A stretch of 64,000 nt of DNA, from the NCBI RefSeq assembly GCF_014873145.1, contig NZ_JADBEK010000001.1:10974001-11038000 (forward strand), given 5' to 3'. The position numbers and the translations under genes are program-made. Below the pieces are notes generated by a model. The model was given only the letters and a program-made list of their open reading frames with translations, was not told the DNA's origin and did no database searches. This stretch comes from Nonomuraea angiospora (GTDB lineage: Bacteria; Actinomycetota; Actinomycetes; Streptosporangiales; Streptosporangiaceae). Shown here piece after piece: positions 33,753 to 42,580 of this stretch; position 1 is the stretch's first letter; each line of letters starts with the position of its first letter.

Positions 33753-36434
33753 ATGAGTTCGCCCCCGCCGATCCGTACCAAGCTGCTCAGGATTCTCCTG
33801 CTTCCGCTGGTCTCCATGGTCGCCCTGTGGGGGTTCATCGCCTATTCCAGCGTTGAGGAGATCGTCACCGTCTCCCAGGCGCAGGACCGCTGGGAGGGCA
33901 TCGGTTCGCCGGTGCTGCAGCTGATCGTCGAGTTACAGCGGGAGCGCCAGCTCTCGGCGGAGGCGGTCCGCGGCACCGGCTCGTACGAGCCGCTGGCCGA
34001 GCAGCGGCGCGTCACCGACGGCAAGGCCAAGCGCCTGCGCGAGGTGATCAGCGCCCTCGACGTCGGGGCGGCGGAGGGGGACACCCCGGCCCAGGTGCAG
34101 GCGCTGCTGCAGGCGCTCGACGGGCTGCAGTCGCTGCGCGACTCCGCCGACGGCGGCGTTCTGGCCCCGCCGCTGACCATCATCGAGGCGTACAACAACC
34201 TGATCAGCGTCGCCAACGGGCAGTTCAGCGACCGCGACGCGCTCAGCGACGTCTCGTCCTACCAGGCGGTGCGCGGCATGGCGGCCTACAGCGCCGCGGC
34301 CGAGTATCTGGGCCGCGAGCACGCCGTGCTCACCACCACGATCGTGCACCACAAGATGACCCCCAGGGACCGGGCCTCGTTCGTCTCCGCGATGACCAGC
34401 CGCCGGCTCGTCTTCGCCAACGCCGAGCGCGACGTGGGCCCCGAACTGCGGGCCAACTACGACCGGCTGGTCGCCAGCGCGTCGTACAAGCGGCTGGTGG
34501 ACGCGGAGGACCTGCTGTTCGGCTGGGACACCAGCGGCGGCGCGCCGCCCGTGGACCCCACCGTGTGGAAGCGGGACGCCGACGCCATCTTCGGCGCGAT
34601 CAGCCGCGACACGCAGACGGAGCTGGCCCGCACCGCGCAGGAGGCGCAGTCCCAGAAGTCCGGCGCGTACTGGCGCATCGGCCTGGTCCTGCTGCTGGGC
34701 CTGGCCGCGGTGGTGGCGTCGGTGGCGCTGTCGTACCGGTTCGGCCGCTCGCTGATCACCGAGCTCAGCCGGCTGCAGGAGTCGGCCGTGGAGCTGGCCG
34801 AGCGGCGGCTGCCCCGGCTGGTCGAGCGGCTGCGCCGCGGCGACGACGTGGACCCGGCCACCGAGGCGCCCGGCCTCGACCGCGCCGACACCGCCGAGGT
34901 CGACCGGGTGGTGCACGCCTTCTCCGCCGTACGCCGCACGGCGGTCGAGGCGGCGGTGGGCCAGGCGACCCTGCGCAAGGGCGTCGGCCTGGTCTTCCTC
35001 AACCTGGCCCGGCGCAACCAGGCGCTGCTCCACCGCCAGCTCACGCTGCTCGACACCATGGAACGCCGCGTCGAGGAGCCGGAGGTCCTGGAGGACCTGT
35101 TCAAGCTCGACCACCTGACCACCCGCATGCGGCGGCACGCCGAGAACCTGATCATCCTGTCCGACTCCGCGCCCGCGCGGCGCTGGCGCGACCCGGTGCC
35201 GCTGTTCGACGTCGTACGCGCGGCGGGGCTGGAGGTCGAGGACTACACCCGCGTCACCGTCGTGCCGATGCCGAACGCCCCGTTGCTGGTCGGCCCCGCC
35301 GTCACCGACGTGATCCACCTGGTCGCCGAGCTGGTGGAGAACGCCACCGTCTTCTCCCCGCCCGACACGACCGTGCACATCCGCAGCATGACGGCGGCCA
35401 ACGGCTTCGCGCTGGAGGTGGAGGACCGGGGCCTGGGGCTGAACCACGCCACCCTCGACGAGCTCAACTCCAAGCTGGCCGACCCGCCGGAGTTCGACCT
35501 GGCCGACAGCGACCGGCTCGGCCTGTTCGTGGTGTCCAGGCTCGCGGCCCGGCACGGGATCAAGGTCTCGCTGCGCCGCTCGCCGTACGACGGGACCACC
35601 GCGATCGTGCTGCTGCCGGCCTCCCTGCTCGTCAACCTCCAGCCCCCGGCCGTCGCGCCCGCCACCGACCGCGTCGCCGCGCACATCGCCAGGCCCATGC
35701 GCGCGCTCGGCACCGGGCCCGCCGAGCCCCGTCCCCGCGGGGTCGCCGTCGCCCCCGAGCCCCTGCCGCCCCTCGGGCCGGACGCGCCCGCGCGCGCCCC
35801 GGAACGCGGGACCTGGTTCGAGGCCGGGCCGCCCTCGACCCCGATCATCCAGGCCGGCCCCGTGACCGGGCCCGTGAACGGCTCCGCGAACGGGCTCACG
35901 GGTTCGCCTCTCGACGGGTCCCCGAACGGGCTCGCGGGCGGACCCGGGGACGGGCTCGCGGCCGGACTCGGGAACGGGCTTGCGGCCGGACTCGGGAACG
36001 GGCTTGCGAACGGAGCGGCGAACGGGCCTTCCGGCGGGCTCGTGGACGAGTTCCTGGAGGGGCTCGTGGACGGGCTCGCGGACGGGCCGGACAGCGGGCC
36101 CGCCACTGGACCGATCCGGATTCCGACGCCGGTCCCCGGCCCCGCCACCCCGCCCGGCCCGCCCGCCGGCTGGAGCGTCACGGTGCCGGCCGAGGAGGCC
36201 GACGATGACCTCGACGGGCTGCCCATGCGGGTGCCGCAGGCCAGCCTGGCTCCCCAGCTCCGCTCCGCCAGACGCGCGGACCGGCGCAGCACCTCGGCGC
36301 GCTCGCCGGAGGAGCTCGCACAACTCATGTCGTCCATGCAACGCGGCTGGCAGCAAGGCCGTCGCCAGGCGGAGCAGGGACAAGACGTGTGGAACCGAAA
36401 GGACGACCATCCCGATGCCCGACCCGAGAAGTGA
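33753..36434 (+). CDS. cvnA: conservon sensor kinase CvnA (nitrate/nitrite-sensor type)
   Basis: An 893-aa membrane histidine-kinase-like protein. An N-terminal helix (LLRILLLPLVSMVALWGF), an extracellular NIT-like helical sensor (about 45-305), a second helix (IGLVLLLGLAAVVASVAL), a HAMP-like segment, a dimerisation region (FLNLARRNQALLHRQLTLLD, lacking a normal phospho-His box) and an ATPase domain with VAELVENATVFSPPD (N box) and DRGLGL. The last about 200 residues are a low-complexity tail with repeated GLGNGLA / GL(A)NG units at about 700-770. First gene of a complete cvnABCD set, which in Streptomyces forms a membrane-associated G-protein-like complex. Confidence 0.92.
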   Translation: MSSPPPIRTKLLRILLLPLVSMVALWGFIAYSSVEEIVTVSQAQDRWEGIGSPVLQLIVELQRERQLSAEAVRGTGSYEPLAEQRRVTDGKAKRLREVISALDVGAAEGDTPAQVQALLQALDGLQSLRDSADGGVLAPPLTIIEAYNNLISVANGQFSDRDALSDVSSYQAVRGMAAYSAAAEYLGREHAVLTTTIVHHKMTPRDRASFVSAMTSRRLVFANAERDVGPELRANYDRLVASASYKRLVDAEDLLFGWDTSGGAPPVDPTVWKRDADAIFGAISRDTQTELARTAQEAQSQKSGAYWRIGLVLLLGLAAVVASVALSYRFGRSLITELSRLQESAVELAERRLPRLVERLRRGDDVDPATEAPGLDRADTAEVDRVVHAFSAVRRTAVEAAVGQATLRKGVGLVFLNLARRNQALLHRQLTLLDTMERRVEEPEVLEDLFKLDHLTTRMRRHAENLIILSDSAPARRWRDPVPLFDVVRAAGLEVEDYTRVTVVPMPNAPLLVGPAVTDVIHLVAELVENATVFSPPDTTVHIRSMTAANGFALEVEDRGLGLNHATLDELNSKLADPPEFDLADSDRLGLFVVSRLAARHGIKVSLRRSPYDGTTAIVLLPASLLVNLQPPAVAPATDRVAAHIARPMRALGTGPAEPRPRGVAVAPEPLPPLGPDAPARAPERGTWFEAGPPSTPIIQAGPVTGPVNGSANGLTGSPLDGSPNGLAGGPGDGLAAGLGNGLAAGLGNGLANGAANGPSGGLVDEFLEGLVDGLADGPDSGPATGPIRIPTPVPGPATPPGPPAGWSVTVPAEEADDDLDGLPMRVPQASLAPQLRSARRADRRSTSARSPEELAQLMSSMQRGWQQGRRQAEQGQDVWNRKDDHPDARPEK

Positions 36435-36840
36435 ACTGAGCTGGCTGCTGGACGACCTCACCCAGCGCGTCCCCGGCATCCGGCACGCCATCGTGCTGTC
36501 CGCCGACGGGCTGGCCATGGGCGGCTCCCGGAACCTGACCCGCGAGGACGCCGAGCACCTGTCCGCCATCTCCGCCGGCAGCCACAGCCTCGCCATGGGC
36601 GCCGGGCGGCACTTCGGCATGGGCGGCGTACGGCAGACGATCATCGAGATGGAGGACGGCTTCCTGTTCGTCACCGCGGCCGGCCAGGGCGCCCGGCTGG
36701 CCGTGCTCGCCACGGGCGACGCCGAGCTGGGCATGGTCACGTACGAGATGGCGCTCATGGTCAAGCGGGTCGGCGAGCACCTCTCCGCGCAGCCGAGGGG
36801 AGCGGCACCGGCACCCGCCTGGAACGGCGCAAGACAGTGA
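36415..36840 (+). CDS. cvnB: conservon roadblock/LC7 protein CvnB
   Basis: A 141-aa roadblock/LC7 domain protein (LSWLLDDLTQRVPGIRHAIV, LSADGLAMGGSRNL, IIEMEDGFLFVTAAGQGA). It starts within the last 20 nt of cvnA behind AAAGGA. Roadblock proteins of conservons act as scaffold or GTPase-activating partners of CvnD. The gene ends in a GTGA overlap with cvnC. Confidence 0.95.
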   Translation: MPDPRSELSWLLDDLTQRVPGIRHAIVLSADGLAMGGSRNLTREDAEHLSAISAGSHSLAMGAGRHFGMGGVRQTIIEMEDGFLFVTAAGQGARLAVLATGDAELGMVTYEMALMVKRVGEHLSAQPRGAAPAPAWNGARQ

Positions 36841-37187
36841 CCGGGGAGGATCCCGGGCCGCTGCTCCGGCTCTTCGGGCTGACCGGGGGCCGGGCGCGGC
36901 CGCAGGGCGAGTCGTTCGACCTGGTGGCCATCGTCACGTCGGTCGCCGGCTCCTACGAGCCCGCGGAGCTGCTCCCGGAGCATCGCGCCGTGCTGTCGCT
37001 GTGCCAGAAGCCCACGCCGGTGGCCGATGTCGCGGCGCACCTCCGGCTGCCGCTCAACATCACCCGGGTCATGCTGAGCGATCTGCGGCGAGAGGGCCTT
37101 GTCACCATCGAGCGCCCGCGCCCCGCGGCGCAGACGATCGACGAACGCATCTACAGGGAAGTGCTGCATGGACTACGCAGCCTCTGA
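36837..37187 (+). CDS. cvnC: conservon DUF742 protein CvnC
   Basis: A 116-aa DUF742 protein: GESFDLVAIVTSVAGSYEP, then the winged-helix-like PTPVADVAAHLRLPLNITRV and GLVTIERPRPAA. Start GTG at 36837 overlaps the cvnB stop (GTGA). CvnC has no known enzymatic role; the C-terminal half looks DNA- or protein-binding. It overlaps cvnD by 20 nt. Confidence 0.94.
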   Translation: MTGEDPGPLLRLFGLTGGRARPQGESFDLVAIVTSVAGSYEPAELLPEHRAVLSLCQKPTPVADVAAHLRLPLNITRVMLSDLRREGLVTIERPRPAAQTIDERIYREVLHGLRSL

Positions 37188-37749
37188 GCCGGGGACGACC
37201 GCGGTCGCCTCGGCCTTGGCCATCAAGATCCTCATCGCGGGCGGGTTCGGCGTCGGCAAGACCACCTTGGTCGGCACGATCAGCGAGATCCGGCCGCTGC
37301 ACACCGAGGAGCTGCTGAGCGAGCGGGGCATCGGGGTGGACGACACCTCGGGCGTGGAGTCCAAGACCACCACCACGGTCGCGCTCGACTTCGGCCGCAT
37401 CACCATCCGCGACGGGCTGTGGCTGTACCTGTTCGGCACCCCCGGGCAGGACCGCTTCTGGTTCATGTGGGACGAACTGGCCCTCGGCGCGCTCGGCGCC
37501 GTCGTGCTCGCCGACACGCGCCGCCTGGGCGACTGCTTCCCCGCGGTCGACTACTTCGAGCAGCGCGGCGTCCCGTTCGTGGTCGCCGTGAACTGCTTCG
37601 ACGGGGCCCGCCGCCACGACCCGGCCAAGGTGCGGCGGGCGCTCGCGCTGAACGAGCGCATCCCGATCGTGCTGTGCGACGTCCGCGACCGCGCGTCGGT
37701 CAAGGAGGTGCTCACCACATTGGTGAAGTACGCGGTGGAAGGCGGATGA
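37168..37749 (+). CDS. cvnD: conservon small GTPase CvnD
   Basis: A 193-aa MglA/Rab-like GTPase: P-loop IAGGFGVGKTTLVGTISEI, switch I region with ESKTTTTVALDFG, switch II YLFGTPGQDRFWF, and NCFD in place of NKxD. It is the signalling output of the conservon. Its stop is only 7 nt from the stop of the convergent kinase gene, with no hairpin between. Confidence 0.95.
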   Translation: MDYAASEPGTTAVASALAIKILIAGGFGVGKTTLVGTISEIRPLHTEELLSERGIGVDDTSGVESKTTTTVALDFGRITIRDGLWLYLFGTPGQDRFWFMWDELALGALGAVVLADTRRLGDCFPAVDYFEQRGVPFVVAVNCFDGARRHDPAKVRRALALNERIPIVLCDVRDRASVKEVLTTLVKYAVEGG

Positions 37750-37756
37750 GCCAGGT

Positions 37757-40093
37757 TCAGGGGGCCGGCGTGAGGGGCGGGACGGCGTTGCGCGCCCGTT
37801 CCAGGGCCTGGTCGGGCCACCACTGGCCGGAGGCCGGGGTGACGACGCCGTACACCGGGTCGGCCGGCCCCGAGGTGCCCCGGGCGCACTGACCGTTGGA
37901 GAACCCCGGGCTGTTGAGCCAGAGGAACGCGTCGGCCAGCGGCTTCCCGGTGCCGGCGGACGGGCGGGCGCCCGCGCCTCTGCCGGGAGGATTGCACCAC
38001 TCGTCCGGAACCGGGAAGCGCCCGGCGGGCGGTTGCCACTCGCCGGTCCCGTTCCGGCTCGTGTCGACGACGAAGTGCGGCAGGCCGGGCGCGTCGTCCG
38101 GCACGGCGGCCAGGGTCGCGTCGGCGCACGAGGCGCTCCGCGACGCCGCCCTCAGGTAGACGCACCTGGACAGCTTCGCGGCGTACGCGAGCGATCGGGC
38201 GGTCGGCCGGTAGCCGACGGCGTTGACGTAGAAGCCGTCGGCGCGCACCGCGCCCGCGTTGACCAGCCGGTCGGCGATCTGCGTGAACGCGGGCCAGCCC
38301 GCCAGCCCGCCGTCGAGGTAGACGGCGGTGCGGGCCAGGCCGGTCAGGGTCTCCACGGCGTAGGAAAGATCGGCGTACCGCTGGACGGCGGCGGACTCCC
38401 CGCCCTTCGGGCACTCGGGGCTGCCGGGCATGCGCGCCAGGCCGCTGGGCTCCAGGGCGACGACCGCGGGCCGGTTCCCGATGCCCTCGGCCACCGCGTC
38501 GATCCATGCCCGGTAGCCCGCGGTGTCGGGGGCGCCGCCGTTCCAGCAGTCGCGTCCCGGGATGTTGTTGGTGACGAACACGGGGACGGTTCGCCCGCGT
38601 TCGGCCTGGGCGACCGCCTCGCGAGCGGTGCGGGAGACGTCGGCGGGGGAGCCGCCGGCGAGCCAGATCGCCTGTGGGACCTGCGACAGCGCTCGCATGA
38701 GGGCGGCGTCGGCCGTCCTGCCCTGCGCCGACCACGTCCGCGCCTGCCGCGCCGCGTCGGTGTCCGGCTGCACGTAGAACCGCACGCCGTCCGCGCGCAG
38801 CGGGTTCTCGCCGGGGAGCTTGCGCCACAGCGTGCCCGCCTCCTTCGCGACGGCGGGGTTCACGGCCGGGTTCAGGGCCGGGGTCACAGCGGGGGGCGTC
38901 GTGGGCAGGCCAGGGAGCAGGTACGCGCCCGCCGCCGCCACGGCGAGCGCGGCCACCGCGCCGCCGGCCCACGCCCAGCGCCGGGACGCGCCCCGTCGCC
39001 GGCCCCTGTGCGCCGGGGCGCCGCGGCTCCGGTCCGGGGTGGTGCGGCTCCGGTCCGAGGCGGTGCGGCCCTTCTCCGTGGTGGGGCGGACCAGCTCCGT
39101 GGCGCGGTGGACCAGCTCCGGGGCGGCGTGGGCCTGCTCGGGGACGGCGTGGGTCCGGGCCGAGGCGGTGGTGGCCGGGCGCGGGCCTTTCGACTCGTAC
39201 GGGAACCGGCCGCCCGCCCGGCGTCGTGGGAGGGGCCCGACCGGGGCGAAGTCGGGCGAGAGGCGGAGCGTGGCGCCCCCGCCGAGCGCGTCCACGAGCT
39301 CGGCGGCCGTCGGACGCGCCGCCGGGTCCTTGCTCAGCGCCCGCTCCACCAGCTGGCCGAGCACGCCGCCCAGCTCCGGGAGCACGGGCTCCTCGTGGAC
39401 CACGCGGTAGAGCACGTCGTGCCCCGCCCCCGAGCCGAACGGCGGCCGCCCGCTCGCGGCGAAGGCCATGACACCGCCCCAGGCGAAGACGTCGGAGGCC
39501 GCCGAGGCCAGCCCGCGCACCTGCTCGGGCGACATGTACGCCGGCGTGCCCATCCTGGTGACGGAGAGGGTCGTGGAGTCGGCGACGAAGGCGAGGCCGA
39601 AGTCGATGACCTTCGGGCCGACGGGGGACAGCAGCACGTTCGACGGCTTGAGGTCGCGGTGGACGACGCCGGCCGCGTGGATGGCCCACAGCGCCACCGC
39701 CGTGCTCATGGCCAGCCCTTCGAGCTCCGAGCCCGACATCGGGCCCCGCTCCACGACCGCGCGGAACAGCGTCGGCCCCGGCACGTACTCGGTGACGACG
39801 TACGCCGTCTCGCCGTCCACGTCGGCCGTGAGCACGGGAGCCGTCGAGAACGGGGCGACCCGCTGCATGGTCGCGACCTCGCGGCGGAAGCGCCGCCGGA
39901 ACTCCGGGTCGCCGGCCAGGTGCCGGTGGATCACCTTGATCGCCACGAGCCGCCGCGAACGGCTCTTCGCGAGGTAGACGATGCCCATCCCGCCGGAGCC
40001 GAGCCGGCGCACGATGCGGTGGCCGCCGATCCGCCGCGGGTCGTCGCCGGTCCGCCCGTCCACCGCCTCGCCGTGTTTGGTGCCGTACGCCAT
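37757..40093 (-). CDS. Ser/Thr protein kinase with extracellular GH6-like domain
   Basis: A 778-aa protein. The N-terminal Hanks kinase (about 20-280) is complete: RLGSGGMGIVYLAK, VAIKVIHRH, VVHRDLKPSNVLL, VIDFGLAFV, GTPAYMSPEQV. A basic linker and one helix (AWAGGAVAALAVAAAGAYLL, about 372-392) lead to an extracellular domain (about 430-775) with the GH6 cellobiohydrolase pattern: FYVQPDTDAARQARTW, VFVTNNIPGRDCWNGG, AVVALEPSGLARM, FYVNAVGY, FLWLNSPGFSNGQCARG. The GH6 general acid EPD is EPS here (Ser550) and the FSNG Asn733 replaces the usual Asp; Asp515 in RDC is kept. It is probably a glycan-sensing pseudo-enzyme that controls the kinase. Confidence 0.88.
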   Translation of the reverse strand: MAYGTKHGEAVDGRTGDDPRRIGGHRIVRRLGSGGMGIVYLAKSRSRRLVAIKVIHRHLAGDPEFRRRFRREVATMQRVAPFSTAPVLTADVDGETAYVVTEYVPGPTLFRAVVERGPMSGSELEGLAMSTAVALWAIHAAGVVHRDLKPSNVLLSPVGPKVIDFGLAFVADSTTLSVTRMGTPAYMSPEQVRGLASAASDVFAWGGVMAFAASGRPPFGSGAGHDVLYRVVHEEPVLPELGGVLGQLVERALSKDPAARPTAAELVDALGGGATLRLSPDFAPVGPLPRRRAGGRFPYESKGPRPATTASARTHAVPEQAHAAPELVHRATELVRPTTEKGRTASDRSRTTPDRSRGAPAHRGRRRGASRRWAWAGGAVAALAVAAAGAYLLPGLPTTPPAVTPALNPAVNPAVAKEAGTLWRKLPGENPLRADGVRFYVQPDTDAARQARTWSAQGRTADAALMRALSQVPQAIWLAGGSPADVSRTAREAVAQAERGRTVPVFVTNNIPGRDCWNGGAPDTAGYRAWIDAVAEGIGNRPAVVALEPSGLARMPGSPECPKGGESAAVQRYADLSYAVETLTGLARTAVYLDGGLAGWPAFTQIADRLVNAGAVRADGFYVNAVGYRPTARSLAYAAKLSRCVYLRAASRSASCADATLAAVPDDAPGLPHFVVDTSRNGTGEWQPPAGRFPVPDEWCNPPGRGAGARPSAGTGKPLADAFLWLNSPGFSNGQCARGTSGPADPVYGVVTPASGQWWPDQALERARNAVPPLTPAP

Positions 40094-40152
40094 CGCCCGC
40101 CCATCCCGACCCAGACAGTCGACAGGAGGTACGGCCGGGGCGGCACCGGGGT

Positions 40153-41178
40153 TCAGGTGAACGCGAGCAGGACCTTGCTGGAGCGCCGGGCGTCGGCCGC
40201 CTCCTCGAAGGCCGCCACCGCCGCGCCGAGCCCGAAGACGGACGTGACAATGGGCGCGAACCGCCCGGCGTCCCGGCTCATGATCGACAACGCGGCCGGC
40301 ATCTCGTGGTAGAAGCGGCTCGACCCTATCAGGGTCAGCTCGCGGGTGACCGCGAGGTGCAGCGGCGCGGTGACGCCGCCCGGGGGCAGGTGCCCCACGT
40401 TGACGAGGGTTCCGCCGGGGCGCAGCGCTTCTATGGCGGAGACGAGCCCGGCCTCGGAGCCGGAGGACTCGATCGCGACGTCGGCGGCGGGGATCGGCTC
40501 GCCGAGGTCCGCGCGTACGACGTGGGTCGCGCCCACCTGGAGCGCCAGCCGGAGGGGTTCGCCGAACACGTCGGTCGCCGTGACCGTGGCCGCCCCCGCG
40601 CAGGCGGCCAGCGCGGCGGAGAGCAGGCCGATGGGCCCCGCGCCGATCACCAGGACGTCGCGGCCCGCCACGCCGGAGCCCGGCCGGCGCAGGCCGTGCA
40701 GCGCCACCGAGGCGGGCTCGGCCAGCGCCGCCGTCCGCAGGTCGAGCCCGTCGGGGATCGGCACGAGGCGGTTCGCGGGCACGACGAGGCGCTCGGCGAA
40801 CCCGCCGTCCGTGTGCGGCATCCGGGCGGCGCTGCCCAGATAGCGCAGCTCCGCGCAGAGGTTCTGCTCGTCGCGCAGGCAGGGGCCGCAGCGGCCGCAC
40901 ACCTGGGCGGGGTGTACGGCGACGCGCGCGCCCGCAGGCGGCCCCGAGCCGTCGGCGGCCGGCTCGGCGACGACCCCGACCACCTCGTGCCCCAGGACCA
41001 TGGGGGCGCGCAGGACGGACTCGCCCACCCGTCCGCTCCTGTAGTAGTGCAGGTCGGAGCCGCAGATGCCGCCGTAGACGACCGTGACGACGGCTTCGTG
41101 CGGTCGCGGCGCCGGGGTGGTCCGGGTCTCGACCGCCAGGTGCCCGGGGCCGGTGACGACGAGGGCATTGGCCTCCAT
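40153..41178 (-). CDS. zinc-dependent alcohol dehydrogenase (L-idonate/sorbitol dehydrogenase type)
   Basis: A 341-aa MDR dehydrogenase. Catalytic zinc ligands lie in GGICGSDLHYY and GHEVVGVV; the structural zinc Cys cluster is CGRCGPCLRDEQNLC; the NAD site is VLVIGAGPIGLLSAAL. It resembles L-idonate 5-dehydrogenase and polyol dehydrogenases. The ATG at 41178 follows GGGAGG. Its probable partner is the SDR gene at 42581-43384 upstream on the same strand; an IS200/IS605-type remnant now separates them and may cut transcription. Confidence 0.9.
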   Translation of the reverse strand: MEANALVVTGPGHLAVETRTTPAPRPHEAVVTVVYGGICGSDLHYYRSGRVGESVLRAPMVLGHEVVGVVAEPAADGSGPPAGARVAVHPAQVCGRCGPCLRDEQNLCAELRYLGSAARMPHTDGGFAERLVVPANRLVPIPDGLDLRTAALAEPASVALHGLRRPGSGVAGRDVLVIGAGPIGLLSAALAACAGAATVTATDVFGEPLRLALQVGATHVVRADLGEPIPAADVAIESSGSEAGLVSAIEALRPGGTLVNVGHLPPGGVTAPLHLAVTRELTLIGSSRFYHEMPAALSIMSRDAGRFAPIVTSVFGLGAAVAAFEEAADARRSSKVLLAFT

Positions 41179-41197
41179 CAGGACCTCCCGAGAGGAA

Positions 41198-41217
41198 CCG
41201 TCGCCTTTAGGCGACGG
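41198..41217. repeat. left-side IS200/IS605-type hairpin
   Basis: An 8-bp stem with a TTTA loop, followed by GGGGAATC. Stem length and loop match the right-end hairpin at 42552. It lies 19 nt upstream of the dehydrogenase start codon, so it is also in that gene's leader. Confidence 0.65.
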
Positions 41218-41333
41218 GGGAATCGGGAACGGGAGGGCTGCCAAGGCCCGAGCGTGCTCTGACTTGTCTGGTCTGTGCATCAGAGGTCTCCGTTCATCGC
41301 GTATGAGATGTGCGGCACTGTGATAATGATCGT

Positions 41334-41435
41334 GTGACTTGCCAGGTGCGCACCTTGCCCGGTACCGCGTACGACTTCGGCTACCCCGTGGTGTGGTGCC
41401 CGACGTACCGCCGCCTGGTTCTTGCGGGCGGGTGA
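41334..41435 (+). pseudogene. tnpA (Y1 transposase) N-terminal fragment
   Basis: From GTG 41334 to TGA 41435 the 33 codons end ...FGYPVVWCPTYRRLVLAGG. The segment VVWCPTYRR is the conserved N-terminal strand of IS200 TnpA (usually VVWCPKYRR). The HUH motif and catalytic Tyr, which would follow, are deleted, and the tnpB start comes 36 nt later. Confidence 0.75.
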
Positions 41436-41471
41436 AGATGCGCCTGGAGGATCTGGAGCGCGCCAAGGGCG

Positions 41472-42544
41472 ATGGCTGTGCGTAGGTCGTTCAAGTTCCT
41501 GCTGCGCCCCACCAGCAAGCAGGCCGCCGCGCTCGCACAGTGCCTGGAAGACCACCGGGAGCTGTACAACGCGGCTCTCGAACACCGCCGTACGGCCTAC
41601 CGCAAAGCTGGGGTGACGGTGCGCTACGGCGAGCAGGCCGCACACCAGGGTTCCCGCGGTTCAAGGGGCGGGGCTGGTTCGACACGGTTGAATGGCCCAA
41701 GGACGGCGACGGCTGCCGGTGGGACTCCCAGCCCCACCACCCGAGCGCGTCCTACGTGCGGTTGCAGGGCGTTGGGCATGTCCGGGTCCACCAGCACCGC
41801 CGTGTGTTAGGCACCGTCAAGACGATCAGCATCAAGCGGGAAGGCGCCCGCTGGTTCGTCGTGCTGTCGTGCGATGACGTGCCCGTACAAACCCTTCCCG
41901 CCGCGGGCGCGGTCGCGGCTATTGACATGGGCGTCGCCTCGCTGGCCACGACCAGCGACGGCGACCACATCGAAAACCAGCGCCACCTTGCCGCGTCCGC
42001 TGACCGTCTGGCGGCGGCCCAGCGGGACCTGGCCGGTAAGAAACGGGGATCCAAGCGGCGCCGTAAGGCCGTCGCACAGGTGGCGGCCCTGCACGCCAAG
42101 GTGCGGCGGCAACGCCTCGACTCGGCGCACAAGGCCGCGCTTGCGCTGGTGCGCGGCTACGACGTGATCGTGCACGAAGCGCTGAACGTCGCGGGCATGA
42201 CCCGGCGTGCCGCGCCGAAACCGGACGGCGAAGGCGGCTACCTGCCCAACGGGGCGGCGGCCAAGTCCGGGCTCAACCGCAGCATCCTGGATGCGGGTTG
42301 GGGGGTGTTCCTGACGATCCTCGCGCACAAGGCTGAAAGCGCCGGTCGAGAACTGATCGCGGTGAGCCCCGCCAACACCTCCCGTACGTGCTCGCGCTGC
42401 GGGCACTGCGCGAGGGAGAACCGCCTCACCCAAGCCGTCTTCCGATGTACGGCGTGCGGGTTTTCCGCGCACGCCGATGTGAACGCGGCGATCAACATCT
42501 TGAGGGCAGGGCTTGCCCTTCGCGACGCTGCGCAAGCGGCTTAG
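41472..42544 (+). pseudogene. tnpB (IS605 OrfB) with internal deletion and frameshift
   Basis: The N-terminus starts at ATG 41472 (MAVRRSFKFLLRPTSKQAAA, then LEDHRELYNAALEHRRTAYR) and breaks off near 41640. The next sequence is in another frame and picks up at TPGFPRFKGRGWFDTVEWPK, so about 60 residues of the recognition/helical region are missing. The rest runs intact to 42544, with RuvC Asp in AIDMGVASLATT, Glu in IVHEALNVAG, the zinc ribbon CSRCGHCARENR with FRCTACGF, and the last Asp in HADVNAAINI. The nuclease half is intact but the protein should be non-functional. Confidence 0.85.
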
Positions 42545-42551
42545 CGAGAAG

Positions 42552-42571
42552 CCGCTCCCTTCAGGGAGCGG
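42552..42571. repeat. right-end IS200/IS605 hairpin
   Basis: CCGCTCCC (42552-42559), TTCA loop, GGGAGCGG (42564-42571), 7 nt after the tnpB stop. In TnpB systems the right end also encodes the 3' part of the guide RNA, so this region may be a fossil omega-RNA end. Confidence 0.75.
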
Positions 42572-42580
42572 AGGAGTCAC

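Larger units (their letters stand above)
41198..42580 (+). mobile_element. decayed IS200/IS605-family element
   Basis: Holds a truncated tnpA start, a tnpB with an internal deletion, and hairpins at both ends: CCGTCGCC-TTTA-GGCGACGG (41198-41217) and CCGCTCCC-TTCA-GGGAGCGG (42552-42571). The right end reads on into GAGGAGTCAC, after which the SDR stop follows at once. IS200/IS605 elements have subterminal hairpins, no inverted repeats and no target duplication, as seen here. The exact left end is uncertain. Confidence 0.8.

Noticed and set aside
33457..33838. Short ORFs in the gap before the conservon
   Set aside because: No G/C third-position bias, poor ribosome-binding sites and mutual overlap on both strands.
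33933..37169. Leftward open frame of 1078 codons opposite the conservon
   Set aside because: Antisense shadow produced by high third-position GC in cvnA-cvnC; composition is low-complexity and no domain is seen.
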